Shown here: positions 34,957 through 43,265 of the stretch, piece after piece
Layout: every line of letters begins with the position of its first letter
Position numbering within the stretch: position 1 is the stretch's first letter
NCBI RefSeq assembly: GCF_000430665.1
Contig: NZ_AUML01000016.1
Coordinates: 54,058 to 118,057 of the forward strand
Source of the DNA: Aquimarina muelleri DSM 19832
GTDB lineage: Bacteria > Bacteroidota > Bacteroidia > Flavobacteriales > Flavobacteriaceae
DNA length: 64,000 nucleotides
Direction: 5' to 3'
Program-made: the position numbers and the translations under genes
The notes under the pieces: generated by a model
Databases searched by the model: none
What the model was told of the DNA's origin: nothing
What the model saw: only the letters and a program-made list of their open reading frames with translations

Positions 34957-35406
34957 ATGCGATATTTTTTAGTCTTACTCGGATTAATGATCTTTTCTGT
35001 ATCTTATTCCCAAGGAACTTCTACTACTTTAAAATGCAATAAGGAAACAAATGAGCGTATCCGAAAAAACTGTATTACTACGGCAATACAAGAATTTGTT
35101 GATGCAAATTATAATATTGGAGCAATCGCAATATATGCTAAACCCGGAGCTAATCGGGTTTATACCAGATTTAACGTTAATGAAGCAGGAGGTATAACAG
35201 ACATTCAAGCAAAAGCATCTTCTTTAGAGTTAGAATTAGAAGCTATAAGAGTTCTACAATCTTTTCCACATACTATACCCCCAATGAGTATTTCTGAAAA
35301 AGAAAATGAAATTTTTGAAGACACATATACCTTAGCTATTACATTTCAAGTAGACGCTACAGAAATAGATATATCCTCTCAAAAAAGAATAACAGGTAAT
35401 GACTAA
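34957..35406 (+). CDS. Secreted protein with TonB C-terminal-like domain
   Basis: A 149-aa protein with a signal peptide (MRYFLVLLGLMIFSVSYSQG). Residues 35-130 (RIRKNCITTAIQEFVDANYN, RVYTRFNVNEAGGITDIQAKASSLELELEAIRVLQSFPHTIPP) follow the TonB C-terminal pattern of strand-helix-strand. It lacks an N-terminal TonB helix and proline-rich spacer, so it is not a real TonB. It lies just upstream of the BlaI-type operator but reads through no obvious terminator. Confidence 0.6.
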   Translation: MRYFLVLLGLMIFSVSYSQGTSTTLKCNKETNERIRKNCITTAIQEFVDANYNIGAIAIYAKPGANRVYTRFNVNEAGGITDIQAKASSLELELEAIRVLQSFPHTIPPMSISEKENEIFEDTYTLAITFQVDATEIDISSQKRITGND

Positions 35407-35474
35407 TTTTTAAGTATTTCTTTCTTAAACACACTCTTATCCCATTTTAGCTTTGAAGCTGTAAATATCTATTT

Positions 35475-35542
35475 TGTAACTAAAAAATTAGTTTAAACTA
35501 ATTTTTTAGTTACATTTGTTTCATAGAACTAATCATTTAGTT
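35475..35542 (+). promoter_or_regulatory. Triple operator (AACTAA-N4-TTAGTT) and promoter of the BlaI/M56 operon
   Basis: Three copies of AACTAA-N4-TTAGTT lie at 35478-35493, 35496-35511 and 35527-35542; the first two lie inside a perfect 40-bp palindrome (35475-35514). A -7 box TACATTTG (35511-35518) abuts or overlaps the second site, and the third lies just before the ATG at 35551. This fits autorepression by the BlaI-family dimer. Confidence 0.75.
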
Positions 35543-35550
35543 ACATAGAC

Positions 35551-35910
35551 ATGAAACAACTTACAAAAGCCGAAGAAGAAATAATGCAGCAGCTATGGCA
35601 GCTACAAGAAGCCAATGTAGCTTCTATAATAGAACAAATGCCCGAGCCAAAACCGGCATACAATACTATTTCTACTATTATTAGGATTCTCGAAACCAAA
35701 AAATTTGTATCCCATCGCAAAGAAGGAAAAGGATATATATATTTTCCTTTGGTAAAAAAAGAAGAATACAGCAACCAATCTCTTAACAAGCTAGTTAATA
35801 ATTATTTTAATGGGTCTTTTAGAAACATGGTATCCTTTTTTGTTAAAAAAAATGATATGGACATTAAAGATTTAGAACAAGTTTTAAAAGAACTAGATAA
35901 AGAAAATTAG
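35551..35910 (+). CDS. BlaI/MecI/CopY-family transcriptional repressor
   Basis: A 119-aa winged-helix protein (LTKAEEEIMQQLWQLQEANVASIIEQM, PAYNTISTIIRILETKKFVSHRKEGKGYIYFPLV) with the family's C-terminal dimer helices. BlaI repressors bind dyad operators and are cleaved when a sensor metallopeptidase is activated. The downstream gene (4 bp gap) is such a BlaR1-like M56 peptidase, and upstream there are three matching dyads. Confidence 0.95.
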   Translation: MKQLTKAEEEIMQQLWQLQEANVASIIEQMPEPKPAYNTISTIIRILETKKFVSHRKEGKGYIYFPLVKKEEYSNQSLNKLVNNYFNGSFRNMVSFFVKKNDMDIKDLEQVLKELDKEN

Positions 35911-35914
35911 TTTT

Positions 35915-37639
35915 ATGGTACAGTATATATTACAAATACTAATCCTTCAGATTTCATTTTTAGCTATCTATGATTTTCTTCTAAAAAAAGACACTTTTTT
36001 TAATTGGAATAGAATATACCTAATTCTTACCCCTATTGCATCTCTCATACTTCCTTTTATAAAAATAGATTTTTTTAAAACAGAAACGTCACAGGTTTAT
36101 GTTTCTAAGTTAGAAAGAATAATTACCGTTTCCTCCGAAAACATTACTGCCATAACAATTAACAATACCTCTTCAAACACTATAAATTGGTGGTTAATAG
36201 CATATTTTACTGGTGTTCTCACAAATATAATTATACTTGCCCTTAAACTTTATAAACTTAATATCCTAAAATCTATTGCTACCAAAACTAAATCAAAAAA
36301 CAATATAGTTATCCTTCCTAATAGTAGCCAAGCCTTTTCGTTTTGGAATACCATTTACATAGGAGACGCTTTAAATACAAAAGAAAAAGAACAAATACTT
36401 ATACATGAAACCGTTCATTTATCACAAAAACATTCTCTCGATCAAATATGGTTTGAACTTCTTAAAATAGTACTCTGGTGGAACCCAATTATATACATAT
36501 ATCAATCCAGAGTGACTATACTACATGAATATATTGCCGATGCAATAGTTGTTAAAACGATAAATAAAAAAACATATATCCAACAATTACTGAATACTAC
36601 TTTTCAAACTCAAGAAATACCATTCATCAATCAATTTTATAATCAATCATTAATCAAAAAACGAATACTTATGTTATTAAAAACTAAATCCAAAACCACT
36701 TCAAAGTTTAAATATCTAATATTAGCCCCTGTGCTTATAGGGATTCTAATCTACACCTCTTGTAGTGATAACGAAAATCAAATAAAAAATAGCACCACTA
36801 TAGAAAATAGCAAGAACTTAAATTCCTCAAAACCTTTAATAAGTCAAGAACCTAAATGCCCTAATCAAAATTCGTTATATGAAAAAAAACTGGACAACTA
36901 CCTGAGTATAAGAAATGGAAAAAATCATGAAGCTATTATAAACATTATCTCTGTCGAGACTTCAAAAAAAATAAGGACAATTTATTTTTCCAAAAACCAA
37001 ACTTATTTTAGCAGAAATATTCCAGAAGGAAAATACAAACTACATATAACATACGGAGAAGACTATGCTGAAAAAATGGTGGATGGAAAATGTTTGGCAT
37101 ATTTTAAAAATGAAAAAGAAAAAGTAACAAATGAAAATCTATTTGATTTTAATGGAGTAAAGACAGATACAGGCTATCACACTCCTAGTTATAGTATATC
37201 TCTGGATAAAAATTTCATCGACCCTAACAGAAAAGAGACTTTAACTACTCGTAGAACTAATGAACCAGAATGTCCTAATCAAAATGCAGAATATAATAAT
37301 GAGTTGGATAATTATCTAAAAATAACATCTAGTAAAAACTCAGAAAGTATAATACATGTTACCTCTATTAAAAGTTCGAAAAGCATTAGAACAATACATC
37401 TAGGTAAAAATCAAATATATCTTATAAAAAATATTCCAGAAGGGAAATATCAACTTCATATCACTTATGGCAAAAACTATAGCGAAAAAACGATAAATGG
37501 AGAATGCATAGCATACTTTAAAATAGAGAACAAAAAAACGATCAACAAAAATATCCTTGATTTTAATACTTTAAAAACAGATAGAGGATTAAATGTTCCC
37601 AGCTATAATTTAGATTTATCTATCGATGACAATAAATAA
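35915..37639 (+). CDS. BlaR1-like M56 metallopeptidase with duplicated C-terminal domain
   Basis: A 574-aa membrane protein. The N-terminal helices and zinc site HETVH (164-168) with a second acidic HEYIAD (about 204-209) define an M56 sensor peptidase; a membrane anchor lies at about 268-281. The periplasmic part begins with CSDNENQ and holds two tandem, similar units of about 118 residues (312-430 and 450-568). Both start EP-(K/E)-CPNQN, contain IPEGKY(K/Q)LHITYG and end in PSY-strand. Typical BlaR1 proteins have a penicillin-binding domain here; this one does not, so the signal is unknown. It is cotranscribed with the repressor. Confidence 0.88.
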   Translation: MVQYILQILILQISFLAIYDFLLKKDTFFNWNRIYLILTPIASLILPFIKIDFFKTETSQVYVSKLERIITVSSENITAITINNTSSNTINWWLIAYFTGVLTNIIILALKLYKLNILKSIATKTKSKNNIVILPNSSQAFSFWNTIYIGDALNTKEKEQILIHETVHLSQKHSLDQIWFELLKIVLWWNPIIYIYQSRVTILHEYIADAIVVKTINKKTYIQQLLNTTFQTQEIPFINQFYNQSLIKKRILMLLKTKSKTTSKFKYLILAPVLIGILIYTSCSDNENQIKNSTTIENSKNLNSSKPLISQEPKCPNQNSLYEKKLDNYLSIRNGKNHEAIINIISVETSKKIRTIYFSKNQTYFSRNIPEGKYKLHITYGEDYAEKMVDGKCLAYFKNEKEKVTNENLFDFNGVKTDTGYHTPSYSISLDKNFIDPNRKETLTTRRTNEPECPNQNAEYNNELDNYLKITSSKNSESIIHVTSIKSSKSIRTIHLGKNQIYLIKNIPEGKYQLHITYGKNYSEKTINGECIAYFKIENKKTINKNILDFNTLKTDRGLNVPSYNLDLSIDDNK

Positions 37640-37813
37640 TGCTGCTGTCTTATAAAAAACACTCTAGTTATACATAACAAAAAATAAAATCATACCTCTA
37701 TTCTAAAACAGAAGTAACACAAGTTATGCATCTACAAAACAATCTATAATTTAATTATTTTGCAGATGCATAATCTATTGCTTTTATTTATATCAGTTAA
37801 TCTATTATCAAGA

Positions 37814-38056
37814 ATGAATATTATTATTAAACAGATTAAACTCATAGAAAGAATTGATAAACTTGTAAGGTTACAAGCTACCGGAACTCCTGATCAATTT
37901 GCTACCAAGCTAGGCATCTCAAAAACTAAACTATATCGTATTATAAAAACTATGAAAGGATTAAATGCTCCTCTAAAATACAATCCCTCTAAACAAAGTT
38001 TTGTGTATAATAAACCCGTAAGCTTTAATTGTGGTTTTATGAATAATCAACAATAA
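37814..38056 (+). CDS. Small HTH DNA-binding protein (paralogue of 12338-12610)
   Basis: An 80-aa protein starting at ATG 37814, chosen because the earlier in-frame ATG at 37760 would add a hydrophobic stretch absent from the paralogue. It reads IERIDKLVRLQATGTPDQFATKLGISKTKLYRIIKTMKGLNAPLKY then a strand-rich tail with FNCGF. Function unknown; it resembles its paralogue in the HTH and the position of the aromatic-Gly tail. It stands alone 175 bp after the M56 gene. Confidence 0.7.
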   Translation: MNIIIKQIKLIERIDKLVRLQATGTPDQFATKLGISKTKLYRIIKTMKGLNAPLKYNPSKQSFVYNKPVSFNCGFMNNQQ

Positions 38057-38208
38057 ATAAAACAAAAGTATTTATTTATGGCATAGCATATTTACAGCAT
38101 ATACTCCCCACTATATAAACCTCCTAAAAAATTAGCAAGTACCAATTGTTATACTTCGTTCTCTTAAAAATTTTATGTAGTTTGCTATCCGAAAAAGTTA
38201 TACGGATA

Positions 38209-38688
38209 ATGAATGTAAGAAATTGGTATATAGGCTTCTTGGTTTTTACGTTATTCTCATGCGATAATTTTGTACTTAAAAAAGAGAATAAAAAAGATAT
38301 TATAAAAGAAAGCCTCCAAAAACTGAATTGGAACGAGGTAGAACAACCTCCTTTATTTGATCTTTGCAAAGAAAAGTCTACAGAAGATCTAGAATCTTGC
38401 TTTCAACACACCATTACCCAGCATATTTACAACTATCTTACAGAGCATCCTATCACAGTAAAAGAAACCATTAAAGATACTATTTGGGTACCATTGCTTA
38501 TCACCAAAGATGGTAAAATCATACTCGAAGATTTTAATTTACCCTCTAATATTCAAAAACAAATACCCACCTTAAAAGATAAATTAAAAAAAAGCATCAA
38601 TTCTCTACCAAACGTTAAACCAGCACACACCCGAAGCACACCCGTTACCACACTATACAAACTTCCTTTGGTTATACATGTCGAATAG
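38209..38688 (+). CDS. Lipoprotein with TonB C-terminal-like domain
   Basis: A 159-aa protein with ATG 38209 chosen because it gives a clean lipoprotein signal (MNVRNWYIGFLVFTLFSCDN); the longer frame from 38146 has a poor leader. The mature part ends in WVPLLITKDGKIILEDFNLPSN...PLVIHVE, resembling the last strands of a TonB C-terminal or energy transducer domain. It lies 50 bp upstream of ruvC. Exact function unknown. Confidence 0.65.
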   Translation: MNVRNWYIGFLVFTLFSCDNFVLKKENKKDIIKESLQKLNWNEVEQPPLFDLCKEKSTEDLESCFQHTITQHIYNYLTEHPITVKETIKDTIWVPLLITKDGKIILEDFNLPSNIQKQIPTLKDKLKKSINSLPNVKPAHTRSTPVTTLYKLPLVIHVE

Positions 38689-38737
38689 ATTATTACTTAT
38701 TCTTAATTGCGTAGTTTTGTAAAAATCCTGCATACCA

Positions 38738-39295
38738 TTGGAAAACGAAAAAATCATATTGGGTATTGACCCAGGAACAACCATTATGGGGTTTGGGCTA
38801 ATCAAAGTTCAAAAGAAAAAAATGTATTTCTTGCAATTAAACGAGTTGCAATTAAGTAAATATGATGACCATTACTTAAAACTAAAACTCATTTTTGAGC
38901 GAACCATAGAGCTTATCGATACCTACCACCCAGATGAAATAGCTATAGAAGCACCCTTTTTTGGTAAAAACGTACAATCTATGCTAAAACTTGGTCGGGC
39001 ACAAGGAGTAGCAATGGCAGCAGGACTAAGTCGGGAGATACCTATAACCGAATACTCGCCAAAAAAAATAAAAATGGCAATTACAGGTAACGGTAATGCC
39101 AGTAAAGAGCAGGTTGCAAAAATGTTACAAAGCCTTTTACAGCTCAAAACATTACCAAAAAATCTGGATTCTACCGATGGCCTTGCAGCTGCCGTATGTC
39201 ATTTTTATAATATGGGTCGTGCAGATATTGTAGGTAAAAGTTATACTGGTTGGAGTGCCTTTGTAAAACAAAATGAAAAGAGAGTAAAAAAATAA
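38738..39295 (+). CDS. ruvC: Crossover junction endodeoxyribonuclease RuvC
   Basis: A 185-aa RuvC resolvase. The catalytic acids are Asp in ILGIDPGTTIMGFG (D11), Glu in AIEAPFFGKN, and the later DSTDGLAAAVCH pair; the ALKLGRAQGVAMAAGL segment is also conserved. It starts with TTG (38738), which is the only start giving the full motif I at the right place. It cuts Holliday junctions in the RuvABC system. hemW follows after 24 bp. Confidence 0.95.
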   Translation: MENEKIILGIDPGTTIMGFGLIKVQKKKMYFLQLNELQLSKYDDHYLKLKLIFERTIELIDTYHPDEIAIEAPFFGKNVQSMLKLGRAQGVAMAAGLSREIPITEYSPKKIKMAITGNGNASKEQVAKMLQSLLQLKTLPKNLDSTDGLAAAVCHFYNMGRADIVGKSYTGWSAFVKQNEKRVKK

Positions 39296-39319
39296 CTATA
39301 ATCCCTAAACCTTAACAAC

Positions 39320-40456
39320 ATCAGCGGTATCTATATACATATTCCTTTTTGTAAGCAAGCTTGTCACTATTGCGATTTTCATTTTTCTACCTCTATGCAG
39401 AAAAAAGAGCAAATGGTAGTTGCAATTTGTAACGAAATCATACTTCGACAACCAGAGATCCATACAGGCGACTCTGTACAAACCATATACTTTGGTGGCG
39501 GCACACCATCTGTATTATCTATACAAGAGCTACAACATATTATCGATGTTATTTATACACATTATACCGTTGCAAAAGAGGTAGAAATTACTATCGAGGC
39601 CAACCCCGATGACCTTACTAAACAAAAAATAGAACAACTAGCCAAAAGTAACATCAACCGATTAAGCATAGGCATACAATCTTTTTTTGAAGAAGATCTT
39701 AAAATAATGAACCGCGCTCATAATGCTAAAGAAGCAAAAGAAAGCCTGGCATTGGCAACGCAATACTTTGATAACATATCCATAGATTTAATTTACGGGA
39801 TCCCAAATATGTCTATCGATGCCTGGAAACAAAACATACAAACAGCTTTGGATTTTGGAGTACCGCATATATCCTGTTACGCACTTACAGTCGAACCAAA
39901 TACCGCATTACCAAAATTAATTGAAAAAGGAGAAATAGCACCAGTAAATGATGATCTGGCACAAAAACATTTCGAAATCCTGGTAGAGATTTTAGAAAAC
40001 AATGGTTTTGAACATTACGAACTCTCTAACTTTGGAAAACCAGGGTTCTTTAGTAAAAACAATACTGCGTACTGGCAAGGAAAAAACTATTTGGGTATCG
40101 GCCCATCAGCGCATTCCTATAACGGAATCCAAAGAAGTTGGAATATAAATAATAACACAAAATATATAAAAGCACTACAACAAAACAAATTGCCCAGTGA
40201 AATAGAAACCTTAACTATCACCGATAGATATAACGAATATATTATGACCGGACTACGAACTCAGTGGGGAGTATCTTTGCTAAAAGTAGAAAAAGAATTT
40301 GGTAAAAAACACACAGATTATCTCCTCCAGCAAGCCCAAAAACACATAGAACAACATCTATTATATATAGATAATAATACCCTGTTGGTAACCAAAAAAG
40401 GAAAGTTTTTAAGCGATGGTATAGCAAGTGATCTTTTCTTACTAAATTTAGAGTAG
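39320..40456 (+). CDS. hemW: Radical SAM heme chaperone HemW (coproporphyrinogen oxidase-like)
   Basis: A 378-aa protein. The radical SAM cluster motif is at residues 11-18 (CKQACHYC), and the usual flavobacterial opening SGIYIHIPFCKQACHYCDFHFSTS is present. That opening lies before the first ATG (39395). No ATG, GTG or TTG exists between the in-frame stop at 39299-39301 and this motif, so the start must be non-canonical; ATC at 39320 matches the usual N-terminus. The rest (YFGGGTPSVLSIQEL, EANPDD, SIGIQSFFEEDL, CYALTVEPNT, YLGIGPSAHSY) fits HemW, which inserts heme into recipient proteins. It follows ruvC closely. Confidence 0.8.
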   Translation: MSGIYIHIPFCKQACHYCDFHFSTSMQKKEQMVVAICNEIILRQPEIHTGDSVQTIYFGGGTPSVLSIQELQHIIDVIYTHYTVAKEVEITIEANPDDLTKQKIEQLAKSNINRLSIGIQSFFEEDLKIMNRAHNAKEAKESLALATQYFDNISIDLIYGIPNMSIDAWKQNIQTALDFGVPHISCYALTVEPNTALPKLIEKGEIAPVNDDLAQKHFEILVEILENNGFEHYELSNFGKPGFFSKNNTAYWQGKNYLGIGPSAHSYNGIQRSWNINNNTKYIKALQQNKLPSEIETLTITDRYNEYIMTGLRTQWGVSLLKVEKEFGKKHTDYLLQQAQKHIEQHLLYIDNNTLLVTKKGKFLSDGIASDLFLLNLE

Positions 40457-40467
40457 TTTATAAATAA

Positions 40468-40549
40468 TTAGGGCGTTCGAGCGGGCTATCCGTTATATCT
40501 TTCCTGTTTTTTACAAAACAAAAAAGGATATCACTTCTATCCCTAACGC
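40468..40549 (+). repeat. Structured intergenic element after hemW
   Basis: ttaggg (40468-40473) pairs with ccctaa (40541-40546), enclosing cgttcgagcg and a further imperfect stem (atatctttcctg with ggatat). The word gggcgttcgagcgggctatc is one I recall as widespread in flavobacterial intergenic regions, so this is probably a dispersed structured repeat or small RNA. It lies between hemW and the cyclase gene. Confidence 0.4.
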
Positions 40550-40557
40550 AAAACACT

Positions 40558-41304
40558 ATGATTACAACCATAACACATAACCACACATCCTATACCGTAG
40601 ATCTTTCTAAACCATTAGACATATCTATTCTTTTAAGAGCATCCAAAAACAATGTAAACGCATGGTATATTGGCGCACCCAATATCGAACCAGTTACCGA
40701 TGGCAAATGGATAGGAAAAGTATCCAAAGGCGCTTCGACCAATTTTAATAATATATATTTTAATCCCCACGGACATGGTACCCATACCGAATGTGTAGGA
40801 CACATTACCCCAGAGTTTTATAGTATTAATGATGCACTAACACAGTTTTTTTTTATTGCCGAAGTCATTTCAGTAGTTCCGCAAAAACAAGGAGAAGACA
40901 CCATCATTACCAAACAACATATTGCATCAGCAATAACCTCTGCCTCTCCTGAAGCATTAGTAATAAGAACACTACCCAATACCAAAGAAAAAAACAACAC
41001 CCAATACTCGCATACCAATTGGGCATATCTTACAGAAGAAGCGGCTATTTATATCAGAACATTAGGTATCAAACACCTGCTTATCGATCTGCCATCGGTA
41101 GATAAAGAAAAAGATGAAGGAAAACTAGTAGCACATAAAGCCTTCTGGAACTACCCGCAAGCAACCCGCCATCAAGCAACCATTACAGAAATGATTTATG
41201 TTAAAAATACCATCACAGATGGCATGTACCTGCTTAATTTACAAATTGCCTCGTTCGAAAATGATGCTTCGCCCAGCAAACCCATTTTATATAAAACACT
41301 ATAA
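40558..41304 (+). CDS. Cyclase/kynurenine formamidase-like family protein
   Basis: A 248-aa protein with the cyclase family metal motif FNPHGHGTHTECVGH and downstream HAxxLIDLPSVDKEKDEGKLVAHKAFW. This family contains metal-dependent amidohydrolases such as bacterial kynurenine formamidase. Kyn-specificity is not shown and no other tryptophan-degradation gene is nearby. Next gene begins 2 bp later. Confidence 0.8.
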   Translation: MITTITHNHTSYTVDLSKPLDISILLRASKNNVNAWYIGAPNIEPVTDGKWIGKVSKGASTNFNNIYFNPHGHGTHTECVGHITPEFYSINDALTQFFFIAEVISVVPQKQGEDTIITKQHIASAITSASPEALVIRTLPNTKEKNNTQYSHTNWAYLTEEAAIYIRTLGIKHLLIDLPSVDKEKDEGKLVAHKAFWNYPQATRHQATITEMIYVKNTITDGMYLLNLQIASFENDASPSKPILYKTL

Positions 41305-41306
41305 TA

Positions 41307-41663
41307 ATGAAAACAACACTACAATTAGAAGAAATTGCAATGTTGGCATTAGGAATATATCTATACAACACATTACCCTATCCCTGGTGGCTATTTTTAG
41401 CCTTATTTCTTGCCCCAGATATCGGCATGCTTGGGTATCTTATTAATATTAAAATCGGAGCCTTACTATATAACATATTTCATCATAAAGGACTTGCAAT
41501 TGGTATCTATGGTATCGGAATTTATAGTACAAATCCCATCCTACAACTAGCAGGAATCCTACTTTTTTCGCACGCTGCATTCGATAGAATTCTCGGATAT
41601 GACTTGAAATACGAAAAAGGTTTTAAATTTACACACTTAGGTGATCTAGGAAAAAAGAATTAG
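41307..41663 (+). CDS. DUF4260 membrane protein
   Basis: A 118-aa protein with about three hydrophobic helices (IAMLALGIYLYNTLPYPWWLFLALFLAPDIGMLGYLI, GLAIGIYGIGIYS) and the conserved FDRILGYDLKYEKGFKFTHLG tail. This matches DUF4260. Function unknown. It starts 2 bp after the cyclase gene and the next starts 1 bp after it, so these are one transcription unit. Confidence 0.8.
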   Translation: MKTTLQLEEIAMLALGIYLYNTLPYPWWLFLALFLAPDIGMLGYLINIKIGALLYNIFHHKGLAIGIYGIGIYSTNPILQLAGILLFSHAAFDRILGYDLKYEKGFKFTHLGDLGKKN

Positions 41664-41664
41664 A

Positions 41665-42279
41665 ATGGAGTTATTATTTATTGGTCTTATCGCAGGTAGT
41701 ATCCTCGCTTACTTTATTTTTGCAAGATTTAGTGCTGCAAAAAACAAATCCTCTGTAAAAACACAATCTGTGGTTCTTATGGAAAAAATAAAAAAAGTGA
41801 GTAAACTGGTTACTGTAGAAGGAGATTTTGCAGAAATCTATCATTATGAAAGCGTAAAAGACAAGTTTTTTAAGCAACTAATCGGAAGAAAAAAAGCACT
41901 TATCCTAATAGATGCCAAAGCACATGTAGGGTTTGATCTTTCTAAAATTACAATACAAAGTGATATAAAAAACAAAAAGATTATCATTAGTCAATTTCCA
42001 CAACCAACACTTCTTACTATAGAAACCGATTTTAAGTTTTATGACATGAAAGAAGGTTGGCTAAATCCTTTTACCTCTAGCGACCTTACAGAAATCAATC
42101 TAGAAGCCAAACAATTTATTAGAGATAAAGTTCCGCAAAGCGGATTAATGGAATCTGCAAAAAGAGAAGCTCTAGACGCTATCTCTCTTATGGAAACTCT
42201 TGCAGAATCTATAGGGTGGCAATTAGACTATTCTGCTTTATATTTGAATAATAATACGGATATTAAAAAGTTAGAATAA
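41665..42279 (+). CDS. DUF4230 membrane-anchored protein
   Basis: A 204-aa protein with one N-terminal membrane helix (LLFIGLIAGSILAYFIFARF) and the DUF4230 core: KVSKLVTVEGDFAEIYHYESVKD, ALILIDAKAHVGFDLSKI, IISQFPQPTLLTIETDFKFYDMKEGWLNPFTSSDLTEIN. Function unknown. Part of the cyclase-DUF4260-DUF4230-GNAT run. Confidence 0.85.
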   Translation: MELLFIGLIAGSILAYFIFARFSAAKNKSSVKTQSVVLMEKIKKVSKLVTVEGDFAEIYHYESVKDKFFKQLIGRKKALILIDAKAHVGFDLSKITIQSDIKNKKIIISQFPQPTLLTIETDFKFYDMKEGWLNPFTSSDLTEINLEAKQFIRDKVPQSGLMESAKREALDAISLMETLAESIGWQLDYSALYLNNNTDIKKLE

Positions 42280-42285
42280 ATACCT

Positions 42286-42702
42286 ATGACAATAGATATT
42301 TCTACAAATACACAAAAATTGGATATGGACTTTATTCATCATTTTTTAACCCGTTCTTATTGGGCAAAAAAAAGAACAAAACAAAAAGTAAGTACTACTA
42401 CCAGAAACCCCTTGTGTTTTGGTGTGTATTTGGATAATAAGCAAATTGGCTTTGCTAGAGTATTAACAGATTATACCGTATTTGGATATTTGATGGATCT
42501 ATTTATTATAGAAGAACAACAAGGAAACGGATATTCTAAATTGTTAATGAAAGCCATTATGGAACATCCCGATTTACAAAATATTAGCAGATGGATGTTA
42601 GCAACTAGCGGCGCTCATAAACTATATACACAATTTGGTTTTACAGCCCTACCTGATCCTACCAAGATTATGGCAAAACTTATAACTAAATCAATAACCT
42701 AG
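42286..42702 (+). CDS. GNAT-family N-acetyltransferase
   Basis: A 138-aa protein with the acetyl-CoA-binding segment LFIIEEQQGNGYSKLLMKAIMEHP and a strand-turn-strand close to YTVFGYLMDL. Substrate unknown. Its last five codons lie in the dispersed repeat at 42689-42790, whose bases supply the TAG stop. Starts 6 bp after DUF4230. Confidence 0.85.
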   Translation: MTIDISTNTQKLDMDFIHHFLTRSYWAKKRTKQKVSTTTRNPLCFGVYLDNKQIGFARVLTDYTVFGYLMDLFIIEEQQGNGYSKLLMKAIMEHPDLQNISRWMLATSGAHKLYTQFGFTALPDPTKIMAKLITKSIT

Positions 42703-42790
42703 GAGCAAACTCACGAGGTATGCTTCCGAAAATATATGTTGTTTTCGAGGCAAGCCTCCAGAGAATTAAACTCCACTATGTGGATTAAAA
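42689..42790 (+). repeat. Dispersed ~100-bp repeat, copy A
   Basis: Begins aatcaataacct and ends ggattaaa just before the ATG at 42792. The middle can fold: gagg...ccgaaaa against ttttcgagg...cctc, then ggag/ctcc around aattaaa and tccac/gtgga. Copies B (51974-52073, nearly identical), C (50541-50640) and D (54108-54208, diverged) share the order, and a short copy E lies at 45601-45645. Confidence 0.7.
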
Positions 42791-42791
42791 A

Positions 42792-43148
42792 ATGGATATA
42801 GAAACGTTTAGAGAATATTGCCTATCCAAAAAAGGAGTTACAGAAGGTTTTCCTTTTGATAAAAGCACTCTTGTTTTTAAAGTAATGGGTAAAATGTTTG
42901 CTTTAACAGGGCTCGAAAAAACCCCTTTTAGTGTAAACCTAAAATGCGATCCAGATCGCGCTCTCGAACTTAGAGAACAGCATCCCGAAGTTGCTCCAGG
43001 ATATCATATGAATAAAAAACATTGGAATACCGTTAACTTTTCTGGAAGTTTATCGACTAATCTTAAACAAGAATTGATAGACCACTCTTACGACTTAATT
43101 GTAAATGGTCTAACTAAAAAATTAAAACAAGAATTAGAGAACCTTTAA
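42792..43148 (+). CDS. MmcQ/YjbR family DNA-binding protein
   Basis: A 118-aa protein with the family pattern LSKKGVTEGFPFDKSTLVFKVMGKMFAL, VNLKCDPDRALELREQHPEVAPGYHMNKKHWNTV and GLTKKL. MmcQ/YjbR proteins have a double-wing DNA-binding fold of unclear role. It starts right behind repeat copy A, so its leader includes the repeat. Confidence 0.88.
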   Translation: MDIETFREYCLSKKGVTEGFPFDKSTLVFKVMGKMFALTGLEKTPFSVNLKCDPDRALELREQHPEVAPGYHMNKKHWNTVNFSGSLSTNLKQELIDHSYDLIVNGLTKKLKQELENL

Positions 43149-43265
43149 AATTAAAAAACAGAAATGACATAACCTTTTTTAAGGCAAATTTGCAGACAAA
43201 AACCTTCTGTAAGCAGACAATCGTTTTATCTACATAAAAATTTCTATTTTTTTTCGACAACATAT

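Noticed and set aside
38146..38208. N-terminal extension of the 38209 lipoprotein
   Set aside because: It adds a second hydrophobic stretch before a clean lipoprotein signal starting at 38209.
39395..40456. hemW start at ATG 39395
   Set aside because: This start would leave out the radical SAM cysteines (CKQACHYC); the frame is open upstream.
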